Source: an uncultured Granulosicoccus sp. (GTDB taxonomy: Bacteria; Pseudomonadota; Gammaproteobacteria; Granulosicoccales; Granulosicoccaceae). From it: DNA of 64,000 nucleotides. Location: contig CANLXI010000014.1 in the NCBI GenBank assembly GCA_947495035.1, positions 62,001-126,000 on the forward strand, read 5' to 3'. The translations under genes and the position numbers were made by a program. Below the pieces are notes generated by a model, which saw nothing but the letters and a program-made list of their open reading frames with translations, did not search any database and was not told where the DNA came from. How positions within the stretch are numbered: the first letter of the stretch is position 1; each line of letters begins with the position of its first letter. Shown here in pieces: positions 17,513-30,037 of this stretch.

Positions 17513-17932
17513 CTAGCGACGCAGTTTCTTGATCAACTGCAACTGAGCAGAGGCTTCTGCCAGCTGCGCCTGTACGGCCTTGAAATCGATCTCGCCAGGC
17601 GTTCCGCCGGCCAGAGCCGCTTCGGCTTCGTCCTTGGCTTTCTGCGCAGAGGCTTCATCGAGTTCTTCGACACGCAAAGCGGTATCGGCCATGATGGTGA
17701 CGATATGCGGCTGGACTTCCAGAATGCCACCGGATACGTAGATATCCAGCTCTTCACTGTTGTCCAGAGGCTTTACCCGAACCTCACCCGGCTTGATGCG
17801 GGTGATGAACGGTGCGTGGCCAGGCGCAATACCAACCTCACCCATCTGGGCAGAAGCGCTGACCATCGAGGCCTCGCCACTCCAGATCTCGTTCTCGGCG
17901 CTGACGATCTCGACTCTGAGAGAGGAGGCCAT
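17513..17932 (-). CDS. atpC: F1 ATP synthase epsilon subunit
   Basis: This 139-residue protein has the beta-sandwich start RVEIVSAENEIWSGEASMV and the conserved GEVGIAPGHAPFITRIKPG, followed by a helical hairpin ending LIKKLRR. Epsilon sits in the central stalk with gamma, couples it to the c-ring and can inhibit ATP hydrolysis through its C-terminal helices. It is the last gene of the atp operon, two bases after atpD, and is followed by the operon terminator. Confidence 0.95.
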   Translation of the reverse strand: MASSLRVEIVSAENEIWSGEASMVSASAQMGEVGIAPGHAPFITRIKPGEVRVKPLDNSEELDIYVSGGILEVQPHIVTIMADTALRVEELDEASAQKAKDEAEAALAGGTPGEIDFKAVQAQLAEASAQLQLIKKLRR

Positions 17933-17934
17933 GA

Positions 17935-19353
<1,419 letters not shown>

Positions 19354-20217
19354 CTAGACAGCCGCAGCGCCGCCGACGATCTCGGATATCTCTTGGGTGA
19401 TAGCCGCCTGACGAGCCTTGTTGTAGACCAGCTGCAAGTCGTCTATCAGCTCACCTGCATTGTCCGATGCACTCTTCATCGCGATCATGCGAGCAGCCAT
19501 CTCACAGGCCACGTTCTCGACAACGGCCTGGTAGACCAGCGACTCCATGTATCGCTCCATCACATGATCGAGGACTTCAGCCGCATCGGGCTCGTAGATA
19601 TAGTCCCAGCCGTAATCCGTGTGGCTCTCCAGAGTTGCCACTGCAGGAAGCAGTTGCGTCACTGTCGGTGTCTGAGTCATCGTGTTGATGAATTCGTTCT
19701 CGACGATGAACAGTCTGTCGATCTCACCGGCATCGTACTTGTCCAGCATGACTCGAATGGCACCGAGAAGAGTCGCCAGTTCGGGGGCATCGCCCAGATC
19801 CGTCGTGCTACCCACGATATTGGCACCAATACCTCGGAAGAAATTCTGAGCTTTCTTGCCGATGGTGCAGATATCGATTTCGATGTCCTGCTCACTCCAC
19901 TGTTTCATGGAGTTCACCGCTGTCTTGAATATATTGGTGTTCAGACCGCCGCACAAACCGCGGTCGGTCGACACGACGATATATCCAACACGCTTCGGCT
20001 CAGGACGTTCGATCAGGTAGGGGTGCTTGTATTCGACACTGGCCGATGCAATATGACCCACTACCTTCCTGAGCTTCAACGAGTAAGGCCGGTTCGCACG
20101 CATGCGATCCTGGGCCTTGCGCATTTTCGACGCAGCTACCATTTCCATGGCTTTGGTGATCTTCTGAGTATTCTGGATACTCTTGATCTGCGTGCGTATC
20201 TCCTTACCGGAAGCCAT
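19354..20217 (-). CDS. atpG: F1 ATP synthase gamma subunit
   Basis: The 287-residue protein begins [20 protein letters not shown] and contains [15 protein letters not shown]. It ends with the helix [16 protein letters not shown] and a [10 protein letters not shown] signature, both typical of gamma. Its two long helices form the rotating central shaft of F1. It starts six bases after atpA and its length matches the E. coli protein. Confidence 0.97.
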   Translation of the reverse strand: MASGKEIRTQIKSIQNTQKITKAMEMVAASKMRKAQDRMRANRPYSLKLRKVVGHIASASVEYKHPYLIERPEPKRVGYIVVSTDRGLCGGLNTNIFKTAVNSMKQWSEQDIEIDICTIGKKAQNFFRGIGANIVGSTTDLGDAPELATLLGAIRVMLDKYDAGEIDRLFIVENEFINTMTQTPTVTQLLPAVATLESHTDYGWDYIYEPDAAEVLDHVMERYMESLVYQAVVENVACEMAARMIAMKSASDNAGELIDDLQLVYNKARQAAITQEISEIVGGAAAV

Positions 20218-20223
20218 GAGCGC

Positions 20224-21768
20224 TTACCAGCTTCCGCTAGCCTTGAACGCATCAAGACCCTTCTTGAACGCTGCCTGGATATCGTCGTTCCAGTCACCGG
20301 ATGCATTGACCTGATCAAGCAGCTCCTGATGGTTGGAAGCGAAGTAGTCATGCATTGCTTCTTCGAATGACACGATCTTGTTGACGGCCACGTCGTCGAG
20401 GTAACCTTCGTTGGCAGCGAACAGAGAGACACCCATCTGCCCGATTGACAGAGGCGCATACTGCTTCTGCTTCATCAGTTCGGTCACTCGCTGACCACGT
20501 TCGATCTGCTTTCTGGTCGTTTCGTCAAGGTCGGATGCGAACTGGGCAAATGCCGCCAGTTCACGATACTGGGCCAGTGCCAGTCGAACACCACCACCGA
20601 GCTTCTTGATTATCTTGGTCTGTGCTGCACCACCAACTCGCGATACCGACAGACCAGCGTTGATCGCTGGGCGAATACCGGCGTTGAACAGATCGGTTTC
20701 GAGGAAGATCTGACCATCGGTGATGGAGATGACGTTGGTCGGTACGAAAGCCGATACGTCACCCGCTTGAGTTTCGATGATCGGCAGAGCAGTCAGAGAA
20801 CCGGTCTTGCCTTTCACTTCACCGTTGGTGAATTTCTCGACGTACTCGGCATTGACGCGTGAAGCACGCTCAAGCAGACGTGAATGCAGGTAGAAAACGT
20901 CACCGGGATAGGCTTCACGACCTGGAGGACGACGCAGCAGCAGAGATACCTGACGGTATGCCCAGGCCTGCTTGGTCAGATCGTCATAAACGATCAGAGC
21001 ATCTTCACCGCGGTCACGGAAGTATTCACCCATGGTGCAACCGGCGTAAGGAGCGACGAACTGCATCGCTGCAGAATCCGCTGCGCCTGCTGCAACAACG
21101 ATGGTGTTCTCCAGAGCACCATGCTCTTCCAGTTTCGATACCACGTTGGCGATGGTTGACTGCTTCTGTCCGATGGCCACGTAGACACATTTGATGCCTG
21201 TGCCTTTCTGGTTGATGATGGCGTCGATGGCAACTGCCGTCTTACCTGTCTGGCGGTCACCGATGATCAGCTCTCGCTGTCCTCGGCCAACCGGTACCAT
21301 CGCATCGATGGCTTTCAGACCGGTCTGTACCGGCTCATCAACCGATTGACGGTCGATTACGCCCGGTGCAATCTTTTCGATCGGGGAAGTCTGTGCGGCG
21401 TTGATGGGGCCCTTGCCGTCGATGGGCTCACCCAGAGCGTTGACCACACGACCGAGCAGTTCATTGCCGACCGGTACTTCCAGTACCTTGCCGGTGCAAC
21501 GTACCTTGTCGCCTTCTTTCAGGTGTTCATAGTTACCGAGTACAACCGCACCGACAGAGTCACGTTCGAGGTTCAATGCCAGACCATACAGGCCATCATC
21601 AAACGCGATCATCTCACCGGACAGTGCATCCGTAAGGCCATGGATTCGAACGATACCGTCATTCAGACTGACGATGGTACCTTCGGTTCGAACGTTGGCA
21701 GCAGTATCGGTATTACCGATTTTCTCCCGGATCAGGTCACTGATCTCGGATGGATTCAGTTGTTGCAT
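20224..21768 (-). CDS. atpA: F1 ATP synthase alpha subunit
   Basis: The 514-residue protein starts [17 protein letters not shown] and carries the P-loop GDRQTGKT at 170-177 and the signature [17 protein letters not shown]. Alpha provides the non-catalytic nucleotide sites and an arginine finger to the beta site. Size is one residue longer than E. coli. It is preceded by atpH after a 76-bp gap and followed closely by atpG. Confidence 0.98.
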   Translation of the reverse strand: MQQLNPSEISDLIREKIGNTDTAANVRTEGTIVSLNDGIVRIHGLTDALSGEMIAFDDGLYGLALNLERDSVGAVVLGNYEHLKEGDKVRCTGKVLEVPVGNELLGRVVNALGEPIDGKGPINAAQTSPIEKIAPGVIDRQSVDEPVQTGLKAIDAMVPVGRGQRELIIGDRQTGKTAVAIDAIINQKGTGIKCVYVAIGQKQSTIANVVSKLEEHGALENTIVVAAGAADSAAMQFVAPYAGCTMGEYFRDRGEDALIVYDDLTKQAWAYRQVSLLLRRPPGREAYPGDVFYLHSRLLERASRVNAEYVEKFTNGEVKGKTGSLTALPIIETQAGDVSAFVPTNVISITDGQIFLETDLFNAGIRPAINAGLSVSRVGGAAQTKIIKKLGGGVRLALAQYRELAAFAQFASDLDETTRKQIERGQRVTELMKQKQYAPLSIGQMGVSLFAANEGYLDDVAVNKIVSFEEAMHDYFASNHQELLDQVNASGDWNDDIQAAFKKGLDAFKASGSW

Positions 21769-21844
21769 GGGTCTATTTAGTCTCTTGAAATCTGCAGGGT
21801 CGGGTCAGCGTGCGCCATCGGTCAGTTGCCTGACATCAGGTGCA

Positions 21845-22378
21845 TCAGCTGGCGACGGATTGTTCCAGTGCTGCTAGACGGCCGCGAATGGATCCGTCGA
21901 TGACCAGGTCTCCGGCACGTATGACGGCACCACCGATCAGATCAGGATCAACCTCGCTGGTGATCTTGACCTTGCGTGAGAGCCTTTTACCCAGCGCTTC
22001 TTCAATGCTGGAGGCCTGCTCATCGGTCAGTGCGTACGCGCTGATGACATGGGCTTCCTCTTCACCCTGAGCTTCGCGCCGGAGCTGCTCGTATTGTTGA
22101 TACATGTCCGGCAATGAAGCCAGTCGGTCGTTTTCAGCAAGCATCTTCAGCAAGTTGAGGCTGTCGCCATCAAGCCCGTCAGACACCTTCGCGATGAGAT
22201 CGGCTTTCGCCTGGGCAGTGATGCCAGGCTCAGCCAGTCGAGTACGAATGGCCTCGTCCTGAACGACCGATGCCCAGTAACCGAGACGGCCTGACCATTC
22301 GTCATAGCCACCGCGCTCTGAAGCCAGTTCGAAAATGGCTCTAGCGTAGGGTCGTGCTGTTGTCGATTCGGATGCCAT
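21845..22378 (-). CDS. atpH: F1 ATP synthase delta subunit
   Basis: The 177-residue product begins ESTTARPYARAIFELA, as in delta subunits, and ends with the conserved KITSEVDPDLIGGAVIRAGD and IDGSIRGRLAALEQ. Delta ties the top of F1 to the b-subunit peripheral stalk. Spacing to atpF is 116 bp, wider than usual in this operon, and I saw no extra gene or clear regulatory element in that gap. Confidence 0.95.
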   Translation of the reverse strand: MASESTTARPYARAIFELASERGGYDEWSGRLGYWASVVQDEAIRTRLAEPGITAQAKADLIAKVSDGLDGDSLNLLKMLAENDRLASLPDMYQQYEQLRREAQGEEEAHVISAYALTDEQASSIEEALGKRLSRKVKITSEVDPDLIGGAVIRAGDLVIDGSIRGRLAALEQSVAS

Positions 22379-22494
22379 GTTTCGTACCTGCTTGTCGTTG
22401 CCGCTGTTCTGTGACGCTATCTCGTGCTACCCGGTTTACAGACGAACTCCCCGGGTCGCGATTCAGTAGTGCCTGCGCTGTTGTATCGGTCGAT

Positions 22495-22965
22495 CTAGAT
22501 CTGCTTGACGAGGTCGTCGATGACCGCGTTGTGCTTTTCCTGATCAACTTCACTGCCAAGAATTCGTCTTGCTCCTTCTACAGCGAGCAAGCCAACCTGC
22601 TTGCGCAGACCTTCTTTTGCACCGACCACTTCCTGATCGATTTCTGCCTGGGCACTTTGCTTGAGTCTTTCACCTTCGGTGCGTGCTGCATCCTTGGATG
22701 ATTCGACCATCTCGTTACCACGTTTGTGTGCTTGAGCCACTATCTCTGCTGCTTGCGCCTTGGCGTCCTGAAGCAATGCAGCGATTTCAGCCTCTGCTTC
22801 TTCGCGCTTCTGGGAGCTTTTTTCAGCATCAGCCAGTCCGCCCGCTATCATCGCCTGCCTTTCGCGCAGGCCATTGATAATCGGTGGCCAGACATACTTC
22901 ATGCAGAAGAGAACAAACACGGCAAACGAAATGGCCTGGCCGAGCAATGTCAGGTTCAGGTTCAT
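22495..22965 (-). CDS. atpF: Fo ATP synthase subunit b
   Basis: The 156-residue protein has one N-terminal transmembrane helix ([20 protein letters not shown]) followed by a long charged helix rich in Glu, Lys and Ala that forms the dimeric peripheral stalk. KYVWPPI just after the membrane helix is typical of gammaproteobacterial b. Length equals the E. coli subunit. It lies between atpE and atpH. Confidence 0.97.
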   Translation of the reverse strand: MNLNLTLLGQAISFAVFVLFCMKYVWPPIINGLRERQAMIAGGLADAEKSSQKREEAEAEIAALLQDAKAQAAEIVAQAHKRGNEMVESSKDAARTEGERLKQSAQAEIDQEVVGAKEGLRKQVGLLAVEGARRILGSEVDQEKHNAVIDDLVKQI

Positions 22966-22996
22966 ATGCCTTGCCTCTCGTTAGTCGATTGTTTGA

Positions 22997-23278
<282 letters not shown>

Positions 23279-23317
23279 TTAAAAAGTAAAGAGTAGGACT
23301 GGTGGAAAAAACTACGT

Positions 23318-24211
<894 letters not shown>

Positions 24212-24224
24212 CTACAACTACAAC

Positions 24225-24638
24225 TTATTTTTCTGAAACACTCAAACTGACTTCGGCAGCTTCCTGCCTGCTTATGACCAACGGCACGACCCAGCTGAGT
24301 GTCTGCACCAATGCGAAGCCGATGAATACTGCCGGAGCATTCAACGGGTTCAGGTTGATGAACACCAACGTGAACATACCGGCTGTAAGCAGCATCTTGC
24401 CCGCAGCCCCTGCGTAAAACGACCGCACAATCAATCGTGCAGCTCTTGCCACTCGATACCGGAAGGCACGATAGGCAAAATAGGAATTTGGCAGGACGAC
24501 TGTCAACCCACCCAGGAATGCCGCAAGAGCCACATCCCGATTCCAGAAAAAACCTGCTAAACCTACTACCACTGCACCAACGAGTTGCCAGATCAAGATT
24601 AGCCTGATAACGCGCAACCGCCGTTCAGCCTGTTGCAT
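24225..24638 (-). CDS. atpI: ATP synthase subunit I-like protein
   Basis: The 137-residue protein has four hydrophobic segments and the segment LAAFLGGLTVVLPNSYFAYR followed later by GAAGKMLLTAGMFTLVFI, as in the AtpI/UncI family. These proteins aid c-ring assembly or stability and are dispensable in E. coli. The gene is the first of the atp operon, with an extended -10 promoter candidate about 75 bp upstream. Confidence 0.9.
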   Translation of the reverse strand: MQQAERRLRVIRLILIWQLVGAVVVGLAGFFWNRDVALAAFLGGLTVVLPNSYFAYRAFRYRVARAARLIVRSFYAGAAGKMLLTAGMFTLVFINLNPLNAPAVFIGFALVQTLSWVVPLVISRQEAAEVSLSVSEK

Positions 24639-24709
24639 TACACCGCCCTGGGTATCTGCTTTGGTTCAGGACCTGACGTGAAGTCCTACACCTGATTTCG
24701 AACAGCGAA

Positions 24710-24718
24710 ATTATAACA
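24710..24718 (-). promoter_or_regulatory. Extended -10 promoter candidate for the atp operon
   Basis: On the minus strand the sequence reads TGTTATAAT, a perfect extended -10 (TGn-TATAAT). No good -35 hexamer lies 16-18 bp upstream, which is tolerated by extended -10 promoters. It is in the 226-bp gap between parB and atpI, which otherwise holds no gene. Confidence 0.45.
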
Positions 24719-24864
24719 GCGTTTTCAAACAGAAGGACGCAATTCGGGCTAATTGTTGATCATAGCCTGCGTCAATACAAGGCGTGGCAAGCACTGCGCT
24801 GCAGGCATCAGTGCATGAAAATACCTGACGCTGGCAAGGGTGTCACTCCGGTGGCGCCTGACCA

Positions 24865-26067
24865 CTACTTGATATGGGCGAGTATGCCTTGCAGTTCGGA
24901 CACCGAGGCGTAATTGATCTCCAGCTTGCCGCGGCCGCTGCTCTTGTGCTGTATGCGTACGGTCGCACCCAGTGTCTCGCCGAGCTTCTTGCTCAGCCGC
25001 TCGATGTCGGGATCGGCCATGGTTGCGGATTTGCGAGCCTGCGCCTTGTCGCCTTCCTCGGTCATCTCACGAACCAGTTTCTCAACGGCTCTGACCGTCA
25101 GACCACGCTTGATCACATCCTTGGCCAGTCCATGCTGGCGATCCTTCGGCGCACCCAGTATCGCTCGGGCGTGTCCCATCTCGAGTTCACCCTTGTCGAC
25201 CAGCACCTTGACCTCGTCATGCAGCTCCAGCAATCGCATCAGGTTTGTCACGGATGCCCGCGAACGCCCTACAGATTCGGCCACCGCCTTGTGCGTCATG
25301 CCGAACTCATCGCACAGGCGCTCAAAGGCTGCAGCTTCCTCCAGCGGGTTGAGATCCTTGCGCTGAATGTTCTCGATGACGGAGACCGCTGCCACGGACT
25401 TGTCCGGCATGTCGCGAATGATGGCAGGAATCTCCGCCATGCCTGCCAGTTGTGCTGCCCGCCAGCGCCGTTCTCCGGCCACCAGCTCATAGGCACCGGC
25501 AAAGGGTCGTACGATAATGGGCTGGATCAGACCTTCGGCCTTGATCGAGTCAGCCAGCTCCTGCAACAGTTCCTTGTCGAACAGTCGTCTGGGCTGGTAG
25601 CTGCCGCGACGGATCTGGTCCACACCGACCATGCGAAAGCGATCATCGGTACCGGCAATGACTTCCTCTGCCACGGCCCTCGCGGCGTCGTGGTTCGACT
25701 TGGCAACTGCAGCTTGCGAGGCGGTCTCGGCCGCTGCCGCGGAATTGTCCACGGCCTCGGACTCAGCCGGCTCGGCCACAGGGGTAACGGTCGCCTCGGC
25801 AGCTGTTTCCTCCTTCGGTGCCGTGGCTGGCGGCGTCAGCGCGAAATCTGCTGCATCCGCCTGAGGGTCGGTGAGCGTGCGGTCGGTTGCAGCGCCATCG
25901 TTAGCCGAGCCTGTCTGATCAGCCTGCTCCGTGATGGTATCGCCGGAATCATCGGCACGCTCCGTTGCAGCAGCTTGCGCTGCACTGGATTGTCTGCCTT
26001 TTCGCTCGCGAGTGGACCCTCCCAGCAAGGCATCCAGATTGCGGCCCATGCGGGGTCGTTTAGCCAT
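24865..26067 (-). CDS. parB: Chromosome partitioning protein ParB
   Basis: The 400-residue CTP-dependent clamp binds parS and spreads around the origin. The N-terminal ParA-contact motif is RMGRNLDALLGG (residues 6-17). The CTPase/ParB box has GERRWRAAQLAG and VIENIQRKDLNPLEEA, and the helix-turn-helix is near THKAVAESVGRSRASVTN. A C-terminal dimer domain follows. Most ParBs have about 290-310 residues; the excess is an acidic, Ala/Thr/Glu-rich linker at about 18-143 between the ParA-binding motif and the CTPase domain. The start overlaps the end of parA by 8 bp. Candidate parS sites are inside recF. Confidence 0.96.
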   Translation of the reverse strand: MAKRPRMGRNLDALLGGSTRERKGRQSSAAQAAATERADDSGDTITEQADQTGSANDGAATDRTLTDPQADAADFALTPPATAPKEETAAEATVTPVAEPAESEAVDNSAAAAETASQAAVAKSNHDAARAVAEEVIAGTDDRFRMVGVDQIRRGSYQPRRLFDKELLQELADSIKAEGLIQPIIVRPFAGAYELVAGERRWRAAQLAGMAEIPAIIRDMPDKSVAAVSVIENIQRKDLNPLEEAAAFERLCDEFGMTHKAVAESVGRSRASVTNLMRLLELHDEVKVLVDKGELEMGHARAILGAPKDRQHGLAKDVIKRGLTVRAVEKLVREMTEEGDKAQARKSATMADPDIERLSKKLGETLGATVRIQHKSSGRGKLEINYASVSELQGILAHIK

Positions 26068-27217
26068 CGGCGGATTCGGTATCTGGCTTCAAGGTAGCGT
26101 GTCTGGACGAATCTGTGGCGTCTTCTTCCCGGGAACCGGTCTCGGACTGATCCGGCACACCGATATCGATGTGTTCGGCATTGGCGAATGCCGACTCATC
26201 ATTGTCAATTTCTGCCGATTGCGGATAGTCCTCCGCGGTCGTATCGCCAGCGGCCGGGTTCGCAGCGTCGTCCACCGCTGGTTGTTCCTGCCCGCCCGTG
26301 CCCTGCCCGGCCTCTCCATCCGGTTCGGCAGCCGAGTCGTTCTCCTTACCCGGTGGCTGGATCAGCTGAGTCTGGTCGGCTTCGGCATCGCTCTGCGTGC
26401 CAGCAGCCACTGCCGCTGCGGCTGTCTCAGTACTGGTTGCCGACTGGGCAGCGCGGCTGCGATTACGCAGGATTTCGCCAGCCAGGGCCAGATAGGCCAG
26501 AGCGCCCCGGGAAGTGCCATCGTATTCCATGATCGATATGCCATGACTCGGCGCTTCGGCCAGCCGCACATTGCGTGGTACCACGGTACGAAAGACTTGC
26601 TCGCCGAAATGTTCGATCAGTTGTGCCGAGACTTCGCTGCCCAGACGATTGCGACCGTCATACATGGTTCGCAGCAGGCCTTCGATGGCCAGATCGGGAT
26701 TGACGCTTTCGCGAACCCCTTCGATGGTCTCCAGCAGCGCCGACAGACCTTCCAGTGCGTAGTATTCGCATTGCACCGGCACCAGTACGCTATCTGCCGC
26801 CACGAATGCATTCAAGGTCAGGATATTCAGGGACGGAGGGCAGTCGATCAGCACGAAGTCGTAATCCTGACGAACGGCTTCCAGGGCCTGATGCAGACGT
26901 TGTTCACGCTGCTCCATGTTCATGAGCTCGATTTCAGCCGCGGTCAGATCCGAATTGGCGGGCAGCACGTCACAGCCGTTTTCCGGTGATTTCTGGCTGG
27001 CCTCGGGCACCGACATGCCATCGACCAGTACTTCAAAAATTCCCGCCTCGACCTCGTACTTGTCAATGCCACAGCCCATCGTGGCATTGCCCTGAGGATC
27101 GAGGTCGATGAGCAGCACGCGCTTTTGCATACTGGCAAGCGCAGCAGACAGATTGACTGTCGTTGTGGTTTTTCCAACCCCACCCTTCTGGTTGGCTACG
27201 GCGATGATTCGACTCAT
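26060..27217 (-). CDS. parA: Chromosome partitioning ATPase ParA
   Basis: The 385-residue protein has the deviant Walker A KGGVGKT (11-17), Walker A' LLIDLDPQGNATMG and Walker B DFVLIDCPPSLN. It forms ATP-dependent dimers on DNA that move ParB-parS complexes. The family core ends near residue 255; residues about 258-385 are an unusual acidic, Gln/Glu/Asp/Ala-rich tail with no predicted fold. The start at MSRIIAVANQ is chosen over a GTG/ATG-type start 13 codons upstream because the family begins there. It is cotranscribed with rsmG upstream and parB downstream. Confidence 0.95.
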   Translation of the reverse strand: MSRIIAVANQKGGVGKTTTTVNLSAALASMQKRVLLIDLDPQGNATMGCGIDKYEVEAGIFEVLVDGMSVPEASQKSPENGCDVLPANSDLTAAEIELMNMEQREQRLHQALEAVRQDYDFVLIDCPPSLNILTLNAFVAADSVLVPVQCEYYALEGLSALLETIEGVRESVNPDLAIEGLLRTMYDGRNRLGSEVSAQLIEHFGEQVFRTVVPRNVRLAEAPSHGISIMEYDGTSRGALAYLALAGEILRNRSRAAQSATSTETAAAAVAAGTQSDAEADQTQLIQPPGKENDSAAEPDGEAGQGTGGQEQPAVDDAANPAAGDTTAEDYPQSAEIDNDESAFANAEHIDIGVPDQSETGSREEDATDSSRHATLKPDTESADG

Positions 27218-27234
27218 TGGCGCAGTGTAATCCA

Positions 27235-27942
27235 TTATCCGTACTGTCGTTGGCACAGGGCGACATGTCGCGCCGAATCCGTGCCAGGGACCGCGACTTC
27301 CACCAGTTCCCGCAACTCGTAATGAGGCTGCAGGCTGTCAGGCAGGCGTTCGGCTCGTCCCAGCATGACGGCAACCTTGCCCTCGGGCACACACAGCGCC
27401 TGCGCGATACGCAGAAAATCCACCGGCGCCGTAAAGGCTCTGGAGAGAACCAGCCGTGCGCGATCGTTCACGTTCTCGATGCGCTCCTGCAGCACGGTGA
27501 CATTGGTCAGTCCCAGTTCGAGGACGGCCTGTTGCTGGAATCGGGTTTTCTTGCCATTGGATTCCACCGACAGAAAACGCAGATCCGGGCGAACCAGCGC
27601 CAGTGGCAACACCGGCAGACCGGCCCCGGTCCCCACGTCCATGACGTCGTACACCGCTGGATCGCCTGCCTGCGCATCCGGCAGCCAGCGAGTCATCACC
27701 AGACTGTCCAGCAGATGCCGGTCGACCATCTGCCGCGCATCCCTGACCGCTGTCAGGTTGTAGACCTTGTTCCACTTGCCCAGCAATGCCACCAGCCGGA
27801 TCAGACGATCGCGCTCCTGTTCGCCGATATCCCCAACCGGCGTACCGGCATGGGCCAGTGTCCGCAGACCTCGATCCAGTGCTTCACGCAGATGACTGTC
27901 AGGACTCACGTTCGGTTTCGATCCGCCAGTGGTTTCAGGCAC
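27235..27942 (-). CDS. rsmG: 16S rRNA (guanine527-N7)-methyltransferase RsmG
   Basis: The 235-residue SAM-dependent methyltransferase has motif [16 protein letters not shown], preceded by the family motif [12 protein letters not shown] and followed by [13 protein letters not shown] and LSRAFTAP. It methylates G527 of 16S rRNA. The start lies 8 bp inside the end of mnmG, the usual gidA-gidB pairing. About 25 residues more than E. coli are present at the N-terminus. Confidence 0.95.
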   Translation of the reverse strand: MPETTGGSKPNVSPDSHLREALDRGLRTLAHAGTPVGDIGEQERDRLIRLVALLGKWNKVYNLTAVRDARQMVDRHLLDSLVMTRWLPDAQAGDPAVYDVMDVGTGAGLPVLPLALVRPDLRFLSVESNGKKTRFQQQAVLELGLTNVTVLQERIENVNDRARLVLSRAFTAPVDFLRIAQALCVPEGKVAVMLGRAERLPDSLQPHYELRELVEVAVPGTDSARHVALCQRQYG

Positions 27943-29857
27943 TTTGCTTCAATGACTGCTTTTTCAGATGCACCAGGAGCAGTGAAATGGCCGCCGGGGT
28001 GACACCGGAAATACGCGACGCCTGACCAATGGTGCCTGGACGGTTCTCGCTGAATTTCTGACGCACCTCGTTGGACAGACCGACCACGTCGCTGTAATCG
28101 AGGGAGTCGGGCAATCGGATTTCCTGTTGTGTCAGTGCCTTGTCGATATCCGCCTGCTGGCGATCCAGATAACCGGCGTACTTGCCCTGAATCTCGACCT
28201 GTTCCACCACCTGCGGCGGCAGATCGGACAGCTCGGGGGCAGCGATGTCCAGCAGTTCGGCCAGATGAATTTCCGGCATCTTCAGCAATTCGGTGAACCG
28301 TCGTTCTCGCGCCAGTTTCATGCCGGTGCGCTCGATCAGCGTAGCTGCCTCCGGTGTACCGGTACGTACCCAGCGGTCATGAAGAGCCGCTTTCAGCGAT
28401 TCGATGGCCTCGGCCTTCTCGCTGAAGGCCTGCCAGCGATGCTCATCGACCAGACCCATTGCCCTGCCGAGCTCTGTCAGACGAAGATCGGCATTGTCTT
28501 CACGCAGTTTCAGACGATATTCGGCGCGACTGGTGAACATGCGATACGGTTCACGTGTGCCCCGGGTGATCAGATCATCGATGAGAACACCGATATAGGC
28601 CTCATCGCGTCTGGGCGTCCAGGGCGCTTCGTCCCGCACCTGCCGGGCGGCATTCAGACCAGCCACCAGACCCTGTGCGGCTGCCTCTTCATAACCGGTG
28701 GTGCCATTGATCTGCCCGGCAAAGAACAGACCATTGACGGTCTTGGTCTCCAGGGATGCACGCAAGCCTCTCGGGTCGAAGAAATCGTATTCGATGGCAT
28801 AACCGGGACGTGTGATGTGGGCCTTTTCGAACCCGCGAATGGATTGCACATAGTCGATCTGCACATCGAAGGGCAGACTGGTGGAAATCCCGTTGGGATA
28901 GACCTCATGGGTATTCAGGCCTTCCGGTTCGATGAAGATCTGATGCGAATCCTTGTCGCTGAAACGCACCACCTTGTCCTCGATGGACGGACAGTAGCGT
29001 GGTCCGACCCCTTCGATATCGCCCGAGAACAACGGCGAGCGATGCAGGGCACCCTGAATGATGTCGTGGGTACGCTGGTTGGTTTCGGTGATGTGGCAAT
29101 GCACCTGCTCGGGATGATCAGCGGTGCTGCCCAGATAGGAGAACACCGGTCTTGGTGAGTCACCGGGTTGTGCCTGCAGCGTGCTGTAGTCGATGCTGCG
29201 ACCGTCGATTCGCGGCGGCGTACCGGTCTTCAGGCGACCGATCTCGAACGGCATGTCGCGCATGCGTTGTGCCAGCGTCATTGCAGGCGGATCTCCGGCA
29301 CGGCCAGCGGCATGATTGGCCTCGCCCACGTGAATCTTGCCAGCCAGGAAGGTACCGACCGTCATGACCACGCTGCGCGCCTGAAAATGCACCCCCAGCT
29401 GCGTGATGACGCCCGTGACGCGTGCGTCACCGGAACCGGCAGCGGACTCCGGGCTCATGATCAGATCGTCCACGGCCTGCTGGAACAGAGTCAGGTTCGG
29501 CTGGTTCTCGATGATCCTGCGAATGGCTACGCGATACAGCTGGCGGTCCGCCTGTGCCCGTGTGGCACGAACCGCCGGCCCCTTGCGCGAATTCAGCGTT
29601 CTGAAATGGATACCGGCCTGGTCAGCCGCCTTGGCCATGGCCCCGCCCAGCGCGTCTATTTCACGAACCAGGTGGCCCTTGCCGATACCACCGATGGCCG
29701 GATTGCAGCTCATCTGGCCCAGGGTATCGATATTGTGGGTCAGCAGCAGTGTGCTGGCGCCCGAACGCGCAGCCGCCAGAGCGGCCTCTGTGCCGGCATG
29801 GCCACCACCGACCACGATCACGTCAAAAACTGTTGGGTACTGCATGTCAGTGCTCAC
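27935..29857 (-). CDS. mnmG: tRNA uridine-5-carboxymethylaminomethyl modification enzyme MnmG
   Basis: The 640-residue FAD protein has the dinucleotide-binding motif [20 protein letters not shown] at the N-terminus. [22 protein letters not shown] and [15 protein letters not shown] are the two classic GidA signatures. With MnmE it makes the cmnm5/mnm5 modification of U34 in several tRNAs. Its partner mnmE lies 4 kb away, next to yidC. It heads the mnmG-rsmG-parA-parB cluster. Confidence 0.97.
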   Translation of the reverse strand: MSTDMQYPTVFDVIVVGGGHAGTEAALAAARSGASTLLLTHNIDTLGQMSCNPAIGGIGKGHLVREIDALGGAMAKAADQAGIHFRTLNSRKGPAVRATRAQADRQLYRVAIRRIIENQPNLTLFQQAVDDLIMSPESAAGSGDARVTGVITQLGVHFQARSVVMTVGTFLAGKIHVGEANHAAGRAGDPPAMTLAQRMRDMPFEIGRLKTGTPPRIDGRSIDYSTLQAQPGDSPRPVFSYLGSTADHPEQVHCHITETNQRTHDIIQGALHRSPLFSGDIEGVGPRYCPSIEDKVVRFSDKDSHQIFIEPEGLNTHEVYPNGISTSLPFDVQIDYVQSIRGFEKAHITRPGYAIEYDFFDPRGLRASLETKTVNGLFFAGQINGTTGYEEAAAQGLVAGLNAARQVRDEAPWTPRRDEAYIGVLIDDLITRGTREPYRMFTSRAEYRLKLREDNADLRLTELGRAMGLVDEHRWQAFSEKAEAIESLKAALHDRWVRTGTPEAATLIERTGMKLARERRFTELLKMPEIHLAELLDIAAPELSDLPPQVVEQVEIQGKYAGYLDRQQADIDKALTQQEIRLPDSLDYSDVVGLSNEVRQKFSENRPGTIGQASRISGVTPAAISLLLVHLKKQSLKQSA

Positions 29858-30037
29858 TCGCTACAGCCTGCCATTATAAGGCCAAGGGGGCTGAAAGAAA
29901 GCGCTCCGGGCACGCGGAACCTTGCCACACCTCGCACAGCCCCCATACTCTGCATGTTTTGTCACCGACATCCACACCTGATGCACCCGTGTCGGCGAAT
30001 TTCAGGCGGAGGCCCGTCAGCAGGCACCGCACCAGTC

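Noticed and set aside
29873..29878. TATAAT on the minus strand before mnmG
   Set aside because: The implied leader would be under 10 nt and no -35 is present, so I did not call a promoter.
29168..30037. N-terminal extension of the ABC exporter
   Set aside because: It lies antisense to mnmG and gives a non-family sequence; ATG 30038 gives the expected length.
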